Source of the DNA: Protonemura montana
Taxonomy: Eukaryota; Arthropoda; Insecta; Plecoptera; Nemouridae
Direction: 5' to 3'
Length of the DNA: 64,000 bases
NCBI GenBank assembly: GCA_947568835.1
Contig: OX387610.1
Location: forward strand, 16,287,501-16,351,500
The notes beneath the pieces were generated by a model. The model was not told the DNA's origin. It worked only from the letters and a program-made list of their open reading frames with translations, and did not search any database. Every line of letters starts with the position of its first letter. The first letter of the stretch is position 1. Below, piece by piece: positions 1 through 11,552 of this stretch. The position numbers and the translations under genes are program-made.

Positions 1-2302
1 CACCAATGATTTAAAGCAGATTGTTGAAGAGGGTACTAGACAATGTACTGCAACAGGGAAAGATAACATACTTGACAGAATCCTGCTTAATTCAGATGTG
101 CAATTCAATTTCTGCAAAGTTGTAGATGGCATAGGTGACCACAAGTGTGTACTGATGGAAATCAGTACCACCAAAGGTACATGTAAAAAAGTAGTAAATC
201 CCAAAACAGTAAATTTACACAAAAAGGCAGACTGTGTAGGCATAGATAAGTACCTCAGGGAGAGTTATGATGCTTGGGCTTCGCTTCGCAACAATGTGCA
301 AGTATACAATGCATGTGGGACTCATTTAAAGAAATAGTGGATTACTGCCATGTGAATTTTATCCCAACAAAAATTGTCAAAGCTAACTCAGACCCTCCAT
401 ACTACACAAAAGACATTAAAAGTCTGAAAAGAAAATGTCAAAAATTGTATAAGTCCCGGAGGCACAACAAAATAGAATTTAGAAATATGAGCAATCGGCT
501 CCTTGTAGCAAAAAACTTAGCTTATGACAAATACCTGAAAGGTTTATTGGGGGGTACTCAAGAGGAGAACAGAAAGTGGGATAAGTTTTACAAACACATA
601 AAACAGAAAAGGGGGTCAAACTCGACAATATCAGTACTAAAAAAGGATGGAATAAGTGTCACAAATGAGAAAGAAATTGCAAATTTACTAAACACACACT
701 ATTCCACAGTATTCAGCGAAAAGATCGAGGAAGATGAGATTGAGATTGAGATTGAAGCCCAAAGAAACGACACTGACGCATTTAGTATTAGTAATGACAG
801 CATTGCGGAAGTAATAGGTAACTTAAGTAAGAATAAGTCTGCTGGACCAGACAATATCTCAAACGATTTTTGAAAGCTATCAGGGGAAGTTGTTCCTTAC
901 TTAAGATGTATTTTCCAGATATCCATAAATAATTGTCAAGTTCCATGTGCATGGAAACATGCAATAGTAGCACCAATTGCTAAAGGGGGGAAAAAAGATC
1001 TCCCAGAAAATTATCGACCCATTAGTCTTATCAGCAGTACATGCAAAGTTTTTGAGACACTAGTGTCCAAATACATAAGACACTCACTTAAGCGAACAAA
1101 TGAACTGATATCGGCCCAACACGGTTTTAGGCCAGGTTATTCCTGTGAGTCGCAGTTGACTAGCCTCATACAGGAGCTCTCTGAATCAGTGGATAGTCAT
1201 GGGGAAATAGATGCTATCTTAATAGACTTAGCTAAAGCATTTGATGTAGTACCATACCATATCTTAGTTAGAAAGCTAAGAAAACTAAACTTGGACACAA
1301 GAGTTGTAAAATGGATTCAGGAATGGCTGACTAACAGAAAACAAGTGGTAAGAGTTGGAAGTAGCTATTCAGATGAAGTAATAGTAACATCAGGCGTACC
1401 ACAGGGAAGCGTACTGGGACCACTTCTCTTTATAATTTTTATAAACGACATAAACAAAGAAATATCATGTAAGTTACGCCTATTTGCAGACGATTGTATG
1501 ATATACTCTGAGGTACGGGACTTGAATGATTGTGAAAACCTACAGGATAATCTAAATAGGATATGCCAATGGACTTATGAAAATAATATGAGACTGAATG
1601 AGCACAAAAGCAAGCTAGTTAAATTCACAAACAAGCGAAAAGGTAACCAACTTAAATACAACTATAAAATGAACTCTGTACCTTTAATTTATGAAAATAA
1701 TTGTAAATATCTTGGTGTAATACTAGATAGTAAATTGAAATGGCGGAGGCAGGTGGAGTGCGTAGCGGGGAAAGGAATGCGTAGCTTAAATTTTGTAATG
1801 AGGAACCTCAGATCATGCAGCGTGGAGGTAAAGGAGATGGCTTATAAATCAATTGTAAGGCCATCTTTGGAGTTTGCCAGCCTTGCATGGGATCCAAACC
1901 AGCAGGGGTTAAAAGAAATGTTGGAGAAGGTACAGGGAAAGGCCGCACGAAAGGTACTATCTAAGTACGGGCGGAGACACAGCCCCACGGAGATGATCCG
2001 TGATTTGGGGTGGAAACCTTTAGAAGACAGAAGAGCAAATGCTAAGCTATTAGCCATGTATAAAATAACAACGGGGCAGGAAGCGTGGAAGGAAATGACA
2101 AGTTTAATTAAAAAATCAGATTACCTAGGTATGACACGACCATTATTTTAAGCTAGCTATTAGAGGTTACAATTCTGATGTAGGTAGATTCTCTTTTCTG
2201 GGAACGACAATCCAAAAATGGAATAGTATTAACGCAGTGCTAAGCTCATGGCCAGACTCAGTTGAGTCTTTTAAAAAAAGACTGAGAGCTCTGGATGAGT
2301 AG
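1..2302 (+). pseudogene. Degenerate endonuclease/reverse transcriptase ORF2 of the non-LTR element
   Basis: Translation is open from base 2 and carries an endonuclease-like GDHKCV motif (normally SDH) at about 143-160. It shifts frame near 310. The next frame runs from about 274 to 2,151, broken only by an in-frame TGA at 871-873. It shows classic RT blocks: NYRPISLIS, QHGFRPGYSC, DLAKAFDVV, GVPQGSVLGP, and the catalytic FADD at about 1,483-1,494. Another shift near 2,151 moves the usual C-terminal tail (WNSINAVL..SFKKRLRALDE) into a third frame ending at 2,302. The two shifts and one stop make this copy inactive. Confidence 0.85.
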
Positions 2303-2379
2303 TATTACTAAGTGTTTAATGAAGAAATAATTGTAAGATTGTTATATGATGCTGACCATGCAAATTGTACCAGCATATT

Positions 2380-2562
2380 AATATAGTTCCTTTTATTGAG
2401 TCCTTATGTATTTTTAGTGCGAGAAGGAACTAAATACTTTATTATATTTTAATTATAATAATTATATTATTTTTTTATTATACTTTACTATATATTAATA
2501 TAGTTTCTTTTATAGAGTCCTTATGTATTTTTAGTGCGAGAAGGAACTAAATACTTTATTAT
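2380..2562 (+). repeat. Duplicated 3' UTR segment of the non-LTR element
   Basis: A stretch containing GTGCGAGAAGGAACTAAATA occurs twice, about 117 bp apart, separated by A/T-rich sequence. Both copies begin with an ATATTAATATAGTT-type sequence. It lies between the ORF2 stop and the (CATA)n tail, so it is an internal duplication of the retrotransposon 3' UTR. Confidence 0.7.
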
Positions 2563-2622
2563 ATTGTAACCCAGTGGATGAGCTGTAATCAATAAACCAA
2601 ATACATACATACATACATACAT

Positions 2623-3569
2623 ACTGGAAGCTTGAAGTTACACATGTCCGTTCACCACGGAGCTGAGAAGAGACTCGGGTGTCAGCTCTGCAAGTTTAGG
2701 TGTAACTACTCCCAGTGTCGTGAAGCCACTCGTTCGTGGCTCACTTTTGCGGTCACGTGGAAAAGAATTAGAATGTGTGAGACCAAATCATCATCACAGA
2801 CATTGATTGTCTGAGCTGACGAGATAGCCTGGTCGCTGCCACCAGCCCTGCCTAAATAACAGGGGCTTATTACTGTATGGAAATTCGGTAGGTACGCGCT
2901 CTTCGGAAAGGGTGAATTCGCCAAAGCGTGAGCCTTGGTTTCCTGAGTGCAAAGGAAATCGGGATGTACTGAACAAGAGACACAAATTTAGGATGGAAGG
3001 AATGAATTTAGTAATAGAAACCAATTATGTTCAACAAAAGTACTTACAATTTATCTGGTATGACTCACGCTCACACCGCTCTCGACTTAGAATAAATATA
3101 AACTTAACGATAGCAAAATTAGTAAATAAACAAAAGACGATTAATAAAGATTTAGAAATGACGTAGTAAAAATGGAAAAAAAAGAGAACTAGTAAATGGA
3201 ACTATACACTAACTAAATTATTATTGAACACTGTCTACTGAATTTACGTGCTGTCGAAGCGGGTGGTCGAGAAGAAGTGCCCGTCCTCGTGTTTGAGAAC
3301 TAGAGGGATGGTATAGCAGGATGTAGAAGGATGTTGCAAGGGTTGCTGGTTATTGGAGGCGGTTTGGCGCGAAAAATGTAGGTGTGTGACTTAGAAGGGT
3401 TGGGTTCGCTGACCAACGGTACTTTAGGGTAGAAGATAGGTGGTTTGAACGTAGAAATGAGGATACAGTGATGCTATGAGAAAGAATTGAAATAAGAAAT
3501 AGAAACCTGGCTCGACTGGCATGACACCAGGACCTGAAGAAGCACGTCGCCGCCAAGCACTCGGACTAG
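2623..3569 (+). pseudogene. Broken 3' exon of a second PRDM9-like gene copy
   Basis: Bases 2,623-2,715 match 23,761-23,852 (end of finger 6 and first half of finger 7) with few changes. The match resumes at 3,531, exactly where it would continue in the intact gene (23,853), and runs through the same stop codon at 3,567-3,569. An 815-base insertion separates the two halves inside finger 7. The 5' side is cut by the non-LTR element. No start or SET domain is visible, since those would lie left of the window. I call it a pseudogene fragment. Confidence 0.85.
2716..3530. other. 815-base insertion splitting the zinc-finger pseudoexon
   Basis: This sequence is absent from the intact paralogue at 23,852/23,853. 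CCAG occurs on both sides (2,712-2,715 and 3,527-3,530), which could be a short target-site duplication. I see no convincing protein similarity, terminal repeat or tail in it, so the element class is unknown. Confidence 0.55.
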
Positions 3570-4930
3570 GACCATTATTCTGCTACATTTTCAAATGTTG
3601 CTGTTATTGTGAACCAAAAGATGTCCCATGCTAAACTTACATACCTTATCCTAAGTAGAAAAAAAAACGATGTCAAAGATACACAAATTCATGTTAGTGT
3701 TAATTATTATTCACAAATAAAAAGGGATAAATATAATGCAAGCTAGAAGTTGCATTGCTTAACAGCGATTAGAAGATAACATTTCAGAAATATTGTAGAA
3801 GCGCAAATTGTAAGTTGGCTAATGATAGACACCTGGCATTTGACAGCTAGAATCAAAGATAGTAGACAAAAATAGTAAATAAACCAAAGGATATTTGTAT
3901 ACTTGATAAATATGGATTTTCTTAAGAGGAGTAATTTCAAACATGAATATCAGCAAGTGCGTCTTCTCCTTATAACCCACAAAATTATGCAGGATAATCT
4001 ATATTTTAATGCTAATACCAACCATTAATAAACACTGGTTAACTCTGGAAGTGATTAGACGTCACCTGCTGTTGTTTACTCCTTGTTCCCTACTTTAAGT
4101 AAGAGTGAAGCTTATTCCAAGTTAACCCTGTAACTCACTTTAGAAAGATATTACAAAAGCTACTTTATTCCTAAGATTAAGCCTGACTCACATTTGTGGA
4201 AGTTTAAAGATTTTGTGAAAAGGCTTCAAATAAAAATGTATCTTCGATTACTGATTGCATTTCATGATATTTTTGCATTTTATGGGGACCCAGGCCCAGG
4301 ATCAAATTCGGGAACATAATTTCTGCCTCTGCCTCGAAGCAAGCAAGTTACCAATTAGTCACGCTGCCCTGGTAATTATGTCGTCTATGTTGATTGTGTT
4401 GTATAAGTATTCTGTTTTAAACATACTCTTGGTTCACTGCTTTTCAATAATGACACCCAACCTCCCTTGCGGTTTCTCGCCATCCTTCACTAGCATTATG
4501 TCACAGGTAAAGTTCTCCGGCTCACAACATAAGGAGGTGCCGGGAATCGAACTGCAGACCTCTTGCATTGAGAGCCCCGACCATCCCACCAAACACCATG
4601 AATCTGCATACATGTTGAGGAATTTATTATCAAACATGTGATGCAATTTGTCTCTAATAATGAATTCAAGCCGCTACTGTGAAGAACAAAAAGCGGTCTG
4701 ACCAGGATTTGAATTCGGACCGTCAAAATTTGCTGGTTGAGAAGCGACCAATCAAAGCAGAGCCATCGAGACGAAGAGTGGAGTGGAAATCCAAGTCAGA
4801 GTGGAAATAACAGAATGTGCAAGATTCTTGCATTTACGATCCATTAACAATAAGAAAATGTTTTAATAACCTATCAAAGTATATAAGAGATCAACGAAGT
4901 TAAGCAACACTGCGCTGGGTCAGGATGTGG
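3531..4930 (+). repeat. Duplicated 3' flank of the PRDM9-like gene (upstream copy)
   Basis: This copy is collinear with 23,853-25,410: the last codons, the 3' UTR with AATAAA, and about 1.3 kb of flank ending at a 5S-like fragment. Substitutions and small indels are scattered throughout, so it is an old duplication and not a recent assembly double. It is continuous across the point where the downstream copy has 200 Ns. Confidence 0.85.
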
Positions 4931-5402
4931 ATGGGTGACCAGCGAACGGTTTGGCGTATTGTAAAAACCGGTCCTCGTGAGATCACCAAAGGTAAGCAAC
5001 ACTGCGCTGGGTCAGGTATTGGATGGGTGACCATCATACACATGTCCAGTTCTGTTCGGGAGAGAGGTTGGAGGGATGAAAGTTAGTACAGCAACTTCAC
5101 TAGCCTTGCTTATCAACCTCTCGACAGCAACTTCACTAGCCTTGCTTATCAACCTCTCGACAGCATGGATTTGTGGAGGAATCCTGTTGTTCGCGTTAGA
5201 CCGTCCTTCAAAGAGACGTTTAGCAGGTGGTTCCCTTGGTGCTCTTCGATACGAGGAGGCTACTTGCCTACACAGGGTTTCCCCTCTTCCGTTCTAGGCT
5301 AGGCTAGGTTTATTATCATCCACTAATTCACCGACGCCATTAGACCAGTGCCGCATGGCCAGATGACAAAACAGTGCGTCGTGAAACACCACAAATAAGT
5401 AA
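4880..5402 (+). mobile_element. 5S-rRNA-headed SINE-like element, nearly full length
   Basis: The head resembles 5S rRNA (GAAGTTAAGCAAC and GGATGGGTGACC, the internal promoter part of 5S genes) and is present twice. The body follows (CAGCAACTTCACTAGCCTTG), with its 36-bp segment already in two tandem copies at about 5,090-5,163. Next comes a central part resembling the V-SINE domain (GACGTTTAGCAGGTGGT). The tail ends in GTGCGTCGTGAAACACCAC plus AAATAAGTAAAT. The family name is unknown and the V-domain similarity is from memory. Confidence 0.7.
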
Positions 5403-5872
5403 ATCTTCAAATCGTCGATGTCGTCAACGCCGACGTAGTCTCTGTGCCGGCAGGGAAGGCGTTGTACAATGTAACAGAGCGGCGAGGTCGATGGATTCCA
5501 TGAGGATAGAACATCTTTGTAAATATATCTGTGGTATTGGTGTCAGTTTAATCAACGAGCTGAGCAAGACTTGGTGTTCTGAGTCTTGAATACAGTTTAA
5601 AAACACAGGGAATCATGCAACTGGCTGAAAGCCCTCAAATTCTATATCACTTCTTAACATCAGTCTTCTGAGCAAACCAGCAAAGCGTTAAAGAGAACCA
5701 ATTTAACTTCAGTTTTAAATACCAGATTCCGCATTTTATTTTATGTAGGTCACACTAACTCGAGTAGATTTCTTTTCAGTCCACATCTTGAATTAGGCGC
5801 TGACTTTAACGGCTTATCCGTCACTCGAAAGCGTAGATACACATTACTGTCACTTTCAAACTCTTTCCCGAA

Positions 5873-6478
5873 CAAAACTGGTCATGTGTAAAATGACCAC
5901 CCATCCAATACCTGACTCAGCACAGTGTTGCTTAACCTCTATCCCTCCAAACTCTCTACCGAACAGAACTGGTCATGTGTATGATGACCACCCATCCAAT
6001 ACCTGACTCAGCACAGTGTTGCTTAACTTTCATCCCTCCAAACTCTCTACCGAACAGAACTGGTCATGTGTATGATGGTCACTCATCCAATACCTGACCC
6101 AGCGCAGTGTTGCTTAACTTTCATCCCTCCAACCTAACTCCCGAACAGAACTGGTCATGTGTATGATGGTCACTCATCCAATACCTGACCCAGCGCAGTG
6201 TTGCTTAACTTTCATCCCTCCAACCTCTCTCCCGAACAGAACTGGTCATGTGTATGATGGTCACCAATCCAATACCTGACCCAGCACAGTGTTGCTTAAC
6301 TTTCATCCCTCCAACCTCTCTCCCGAACAGAACTGGTCTTGTGTATAATGGTCACCCATCCAATACCTGACCCAGCACAGTGTTGCTTAACTTTCATCCC
6401 TCCAACCTCTCTCCCGAACAGAACTGGTCATGTGTATGATCGTCAACATTCCAATACCTGACCCAGCGCAGTGTTGCG
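5873..6478 (-). repeat. 91-bp tandem array (5S-SINE derived), about 6-7 units
   Basis: On the minus strand each unit contains the 5S-like AAGCAACACTGCGCTGGGTC and GGATGGGTGACC, then CAGTTCTGTTCGGGAGAGAG. It is the same segment as the head and body of the SINE-like element. Units differ by a few bases each. Confidence 0.85.
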
Positions 6479-6705
6479 TAAAGGAATATAATAATGTATA
6501 GTTATTTAGCACCGGTGGGTTTACTATTATATTTACTTTCGATCAACTCGGGTTCGAACGAAAAATTGTGAAATCACGCATTGAGTTAAAATAATGAACC
6601 CGACATGACTCTAATCTCTGTGATATTTTTACTCTCAATATGATATTCTTGTTTTCATATAGATTCGAACCAGTAAATCTCTTGATGTGTTTTCCCCGAT
6701 TATAG

Positions 6706-7832
6706 CCAAGCCTTGCGGGTAGGCAACTTCAATACTCTGGTGCTGCTCTGGTAGCAGCAATATCATCTGTCACCGTTGTCCCGCGCCGAGCTGCTCCAAG
6801 CCTAACCAAGGGTGAAAATCAAGTGAACACATAAGATATTTTCCAATGAGCGAGGGAAAACGAGGAAAACAGGATGGTATGTATTTTATTCTTCAATGAT
6901 CTAAGTTAATCAGATTGCAGTCTTGGCAAACGTTTCTGCAAACATATTTTAGTACGCAACAAAACTCTAACCTCAAAATCACTTTAATAAACAAACTTTT
7001 GGTGTATAACATGTTAATTTGACAAAGCATTTCTAGCGCAATAATAACCACACTTTTGATTTAAAGGAGACATCACAGGAGTTTCTTGGTCGGGACGTGT
7101 TCGTAAAAAGTCTCCGAAACTGATGGACTTTGAGAGTCCGCATGACAGTGTCACTCGATTAAAACAACGCATCCCTTCTGGATTGACATTGCACTCAAGC
7201 ATCCAACGAGAAAGCAAGTCCAATGCTTCGATGGAGTGAACGGCTGAGTCGATGTTTAAAAGTCCGGGATCAGACGCAGTAAGTGGGCTTCTTTCACGCC
7301 AAATGTAAGGTTAGTGCAGGAAATTAAATGATTTGGATAGTTTTGTAGTGTGAAACCACATATGCTTCATAACAAATAACCAGCTTTCGAATTCAATCAG
7401 AAAATACAAATTGGTGTCTATGTCAAATAGTTAAAGTTCTTTCAACCGATTACATAAGTGATCTACCTCAGCTTTATTTTCGTATTTTTGTATTGGCAAT
7501 TAGTAGGTATACCTATTCATATATACCTCTATCTTTTTGATGACTTATAGTTACTATCAAAATTGACTGATTGTTTTACAGGATGTTGCATTTTTATTAA
7601 ATCTAAGTATAAATATTTCAGACTTTTATGTACCTACTCTTAATGAAATATAATCTTTTTAATACCCAGTTTTCATAATTCAATGTCCTACCAAAGAATA
7701 AGGTGACCATAACACCTAAGAAAAGCTTGTGTGATATACATTGACGCTGCTTGGTGCTTGCAGGATGACATGGGACCCGACAGCGGCAACTCCGACTCGG
7801 AGGGCGGTGGTTTCCCTGCGCACGTCTGGTGA
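6706..7832 (+). pseudogene. Candidate upstream exons of an HMGXB4-like gene
   Basis: Three blocks join in phase. Block 6,706-6,811 (acceptor TTATAG, donor GGTGAAAA) is followed by 7,067-7,278 (acceptor TTTAAAG, donor GTAAGT) and 7,764-7,832 (acceptor TTGCAG). Together they encode ..[19 protein letters not shown].. and an acidic tail DDMGPDSGNSDSEGGG ending in TGA; AATAAA lies at about 7,948. The GR.RKKS.KL.DF motif recalls the N-terminal region of HMGXB4, which fits the C-terminal exon at 11,316. An in-frame TGA at 7,237-7,239 and the early stop suggest decay. The exons are predicted from phase and splice sites only. Confidence 0.4.
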
Positions 7833-8269
7833 TTCGCGACAGGAAGATCGTGGGCTGTGTAAAAGCCCAACGTTTGGAGCAACGTTCCTCTGAGTCCGCC
7901 CAGTCGCACGTATGTCTTGAACACTTGAAACACTTGAAGTAATATTAATAAAATAAAGTTATAATATAAATGATAATAATAATTGTGTATATTAAATGAA
8001 GCTCTCCAAAAAGTTTCAAATCAAAATCAGATCAAAGTTTCTAGATCAAATATATATTTTTATCTAAAAAAACTGGAGCGAACTCAGACATGAAAGTTTG
8101 AGTAGAGCTGCATATAATTACGAGGCACAATTTTGCAAAAAGGATTTTGATGTTAATATTTGGCCCAAGCCTTGTGGATAGAACCAATGGGGATGTGATG
8201 TTCATGAAGAAACACACAAAGACTGACACAAATACCATTGCAAGAACTTTCAGATGAGCTCAATATGTT

Positions 8270-9185
8270 CGTTAATAATAATAATTATAATAATAATAAT
8301 GGTTTTTTATTGCGTTGATTACATCGTAATATTGCAATCGTCCTTAACTAAAATAATGCATATTCCAGTCTGGTAAAAGTGTCAAAGAAAAAAGGTAAAA
8401 GTTAGAAATGCTGTTACCTTACACATTATCTTGGACCATTAACTAATTACAAAATTCTTTAATGTCATAAAAGCATTTATCAATCAAGTATTGCTTGAGG
8501 TCCGCTTTAAAAGAGCTACCTTCCTTTACTTTAATTGCCATGGGCAGGGCGTTAAATAGTTTTGATCCAGCGTAAATGGGGTTCTTCTTGAAGACTTCCC
8601 TGTTGTGTTTCTGAAGACAGGGCTCGTTCCTCCTTCTAGTATTGTGTGAGTGGAAGGTCCCGTTGGTGGTGAGTAGTTTTGGATTTTCCTTGATGTAGGT
8701 ACATGATGCTACTAAAGATGTATAGGCAAGGAAGCGTCAGCATTTTAAATTTTCTGAAGAGCGGTTTGCACGAGTCTTTTATGTATACCTCTGCACAGGG
8801 GTTGCTTTTCGCGCCTGCTATGGTACGCACACACCTTTTCTGTAAGATGAAGACTCGGCGAGCATGATTAGAATTTCCCCAAAGTGCGATCCCGTAGCGA
8901 AGTTTGGCTTCAATTAGGGAAAAGTACAGCATCTTGACTACTTCTGGGCTAGTGACTTCCTTGATCTTTCTGAGAAGGTGGCAATCGGAGGCGATTTTCT
9001 TGCAAAGAGCGTCAGTGTGTGACTTCCATTCGAGCGTGTTTTCCAGCATGACTCCCAGGAAGGAAACCACTTCATGTTCCGGAATGCTCTTCTTGCCCAT
9101 TCTAATCAGTGGGCTGAAATCTCATCAAGATTAAAACAGGAGCATTTCAGTTTTTTGCCCATACCTAGCACATTCTGATTGCACG
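8270..9185 (-). mobile_element. 3' fragment of a non-LTR retrotransposon
   Basis: The minus strand encodes the C-terminal part of an RT protein: FLGVMLENTLEWKSH, then YFSLIEAKLRYGIALWGNS, then KMLTLPCLYIFSS at about 9,100-8,640. After a frameshift follows the usual end domain (KLFNALPMAIK, then DLKQYLIDKC) stopping near 8,443. An (ATT)n-type tail lies at about 8,270-8,300. The fragment is heavily 5' truncated. The same family recurs at 35,756-36,170. Confidence 0.85.
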
Positions 9186-9317
9186 CCTCTGATATCCCAC
9201 CAGTTTATTCAACAGTTCTGATCAATATTTATACAACATAATTATGTTCAGCCAATTTTACAAAAGCAAGAGAAAAACAAATGTAACCGTGCAGGTGAAT
9301 TGCCTTTGCCTGCCTTG

Positions 9318-11295
9318 TTTGTTTGTTTGTTTGTTTATTGTTTATTTTCCATTGTAAAAAATGATTACATGCCATGATCGTTGTCACATAAAACAGTAAA
9401 AACAGGCTTTGGAAATTGTCAATTGCTAATTAAAATTTGTACATTGATCATTTTTGTTCTTTCACACAATATTTACAATCGCAACCATTCAGACTAGTAT
9501 ATTCTAAGATAGTGTAAAACGAATGTTGAATTAAAAAATCTTTGACCATTCCTTTAAAGCTTTCCATGCTAATTGTTTTTTCCTTTATCTTGCGGGGTAA
9601 TTTATTGTATAAAATTGGTCCCATAAATGTTACATTCTTTCTCCCTATTTCTAACAAGCTTTTTTTTTGTCGTATATCGTCTTTTTTTCTAGTATTTTTA
9701 TTGTGAATATTTTTGTTTTCTTGAAACATGGTCGGGTTGTCTCTAACATATAAAATTGTCTCTAGTATATAAAGGGAAGGTAATGTCAGTATATTAAGGT
9801 CTTTGAACGCTTTTCTGCATGTGCCTCTTTTCATGATTTTTCCAAGTATTCTTATTGCCCTTTTTTGTTTAATGAATATTTTGTTGGACTCGGCTGATAT
9901 TCCCCATACCATTATCCCATAATTTAATTTCGACTGTATATATGCGTGATACATTAATTTTAGTGTATTTTTGCTAACTTGATGAGATAGTCTTTGTAAC
10001 ATGAAGGATGCTGTGGCTAACTTTTTGCTTAGGATGTTGATGTGTGCCTTCCATTTTAAATTACCATCTATTTGTATTCCAAGGAAAGGGCTTTGGTACA
10101 CTACTTTTGCATTTAATTTCTTGCTTGACGACACTGTCATTTTTCCTTTGTTTTTGAACACTATGATGTTTGTTTTTTGACAGTTTAGTTTCAGCTTGTT
10201 TGGTACGAACCATTCGTTCAAGTCTATAAGTGTGCTGTTTACGTTTTTTATTAATGTGTTATCATCGTCAGCGGTCAATAAAATGCTTGTGTCGTCTGCG
10301 AATAGAATTGCTTTCCGGTTGTCATCTCTGATATAATTGGGGAGGTCATTTACGTATAAACTAAAGAGAATTGCCGCTAGTGGGGCGCCTTGCGGGACTC
10401 CGGTTTTAATATCCTCTAAATCCGATAGCACACAGCCATTATTAGAGTTTATCGACACTCGTTGCTTTCGCCCCGTCAGGTATGACTCGATCCATTCCCC
10501 TGTCGTGCCTACTATGCCGTATCCTTTTAATTTTTCTAGAAGTATCTTGTGATTTATTGAATCAAAGGCTTTCGATAGATCGCACATGATTGTTGCGATT
10601 GCTTTTTTATTTTCTAGTGCATCAGTGATTTGCCTTATCATACTGACAATTGCTGTATTTGTTGAGCGTCCCTTCCTGAATCCGTGTTGTACTTCGTCTA
10701 TAATTCTATTATTTTCTACATACTCATTTAGTCTGACAAGAAAAGCTTTCTCAAAAATTTTTGCAAAATTTGTTATGAGTGCTATTGGCCGGTAGTTCTG
10801 CATCTCTGAGGTAGCCCCTTTTTTCAGAATCGGTTTGATTATAGTAAGCTTCGCTAACGATGGGAATTCACCTGATCTAAACGAGAAGTTGCAAATTTCT
10901 GACAGTGGGTAGGCTATTTCGTTACATACTCTCTTTATTACTTGGATCGGGACTTCATCCCACCCGGTTGATTTCTTATTTTTCAATTTTGTTATTATTT
11001 CTATAATTTCGGCCCTGTTCGTGTTCCTTAAAGTCATCGTTGTTTCGATTCTTGACATTCCCGTCTTCATTTTGGTGAGGCATTCATCCAGGGTATCTTC
11101 CATGTCATCTGTTGTTTTTTTTGCTATTGTCGCAAAAAAATTATTGAAGTGGTTTGCCACCTCTTTTGCGTCTTTGATTTCTTTTTCCTTGATTTCTAGG
11201 ACGATGTTCTTTGTTCGATTTTTCTTGAATTTTCCAGTGTGTGCGTGTATTATTGTCCAAGCCGCCTTCATAGATTGGCCTTGAACCAATCTAAC
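9318..11295 (-). mobile_element. 5'-truncated non-LTR retrotransposon in the last intron of the HMGXB4-like locus
   Basis: Minus-strand element with a long open RT frame and a 3' tail seen on the plus strand as (TTTG)n at about 9,318-9,345. The 5' boundary is estimated near 11,295, where the RT-like translation stops resembling the family. That places it only about 20 bases from the splice acceptor of the downstream host exon. Confidence 0.85.
9448..11295 (-). CDS. Reverse transcriptase (non-LTR element ORF2, 5' truncated)
   Basis: About 615 codons are open without interruption. The RT blocks are [72 protein letters not shown] and catalytic FADD (about 10,289-10,302). The thumb and end domains follow ([31 protein letters not shown]). 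The endonuclease domain is missing, so it is dead on its own but young enough to keep an intact frame. The open frame runs on antisense through the neighbouring host exon to 11,463; I do not count that extension as part of the protein. Confidence 0.85.
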   Translation of the reverse strand, partial: VRLVQGQSMKAAWTIIHAHTGKFKKNRTKNIVLEIKEKEIKDAKEVANHFNNFFATIAKKTTDDMEDTLDECLTKMKTGMSRIETTMTLRNTNRAEIIEIITKLKNKKSTGWDEVPIQVIKRVCNEIAYPLSEICNFSFRSGEFPSLAKLTIIKPILKKGATSEMQNYRPIALITNFAKIFEKAFLVRLNEYVENNRIIDEVQHGFRKGRSTNTAIVSMIRQITDALENKKAIATIMCDLSKAFDSINHKILLEKLKGYGIVGTTGEWIESYLTGRKQRVSINSNNGCVLSDLEDIKTGVPQGAPLAAILFSLYVNDLPNYIRDDNRKAILFADDTSILLTADDDNTLIKNVNSTLIDLNEWFVPNKLKLNCQKTNIIVFKNKGKMTVSSSKKLNAKVVYQSPFLGIQIDGNLKWKAHINILSKKLATASFMLQRLSHQVSKNTLKLMYHAYIQSKLNYGIMVWGISAESNKIFIKQKRAIRILGKIMKRGTCRKAFKDLNILTLPSLYILETILYVRDNPTMFQENKNIHNKNTRKKDDIRQKKSLLEIGRKNVTFMGPILYNKLPRKIKEKTISMESFKGMVKDFLIQHSFYTILEYTSLNGCDCKYCVKEQK

Positions 11296-11315
11296 GTAGT
11301 GTTTTATGTCTGCAG

Positions 11316-11483
11316 GGACAGATAGCAGTATCAGGCAGCCTGTCAGTGCTGTTGGACTCTCTGCTTTGTGCACTGGGACCCCTGCTCTGTCTCTCACAAC
11401 AAGTCCCAGAGACCGACGGCTGCCCTCCAGAGCTGCTGTCCCACATCCTCGACAACATTGCATACTTCATGCCGGGACTCTAG
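11316..11483 (+). CDS. HMGXB4: C-terminal exon of an HMGXB4 (HMG2L1) homologue
   Basis: After an acceptor ending TCTGCAG, 56 codons encode [15 protein letters not shown], then CALGPLLCL, then a C-terminus [12 protein letters not shown] and TAG. From memory this matches the conserved end of vertebrate HMGXB4 ([28 protein letters not shown]), an HMG-box chromatin protein. No HMG box is visible between 7,832 and 11,316; that interval holds two non-LTR insertions. The locus may be a truncated pseudogene, or its middle exons may be missing from the assembly. The exon assignment is good; whether the gene works is doubtful. Confidence 0.7.
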   Translation, partial: GQIAVSGSLSVLLDSLLCALGPLLCLSQQVPETDGCPPELLSHILDNIAYFMPGL

Positions 11484-11552
11484 ACTCAGGAACTGACCAG
11501 GAGCAAGATCTAAACAATGCAGCACCAAGCGTAACCCCGACCTAGAGCGGTG

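Larger units (their letters stand above)
1..2624 (+). mobile_element. Non-LTR retrotransposon (Jockey/CR1-like), 5' end outside the window
   Basis: The element encodes the end of an apurinic-type endonuclease and a reverse transcriptase, followed by an A/T-rich 3' UTR that ends in a (CATA)n tail at about 2,600-2,622. Such simple-repeat tails are usual for this class. The tail abuts sequence homologous to the last zinc-finger exon of the PRDM9-like gene, so the element appears to have landed in a second copy of that gene. The clade is assigned only from general RT similarity. Confidence 0.85.

Noticed and set aside
7764..7909. Longer exon ending at donor GTATGT (7,910) instead of stopping at 7,832
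   Set aside because: The phase-matched frame from the previous exon hits TGA at 7,830-7,832. The alternative frame would need a stop at the exon start to be ignored. Not excluded if the locus carries sequencing indels.
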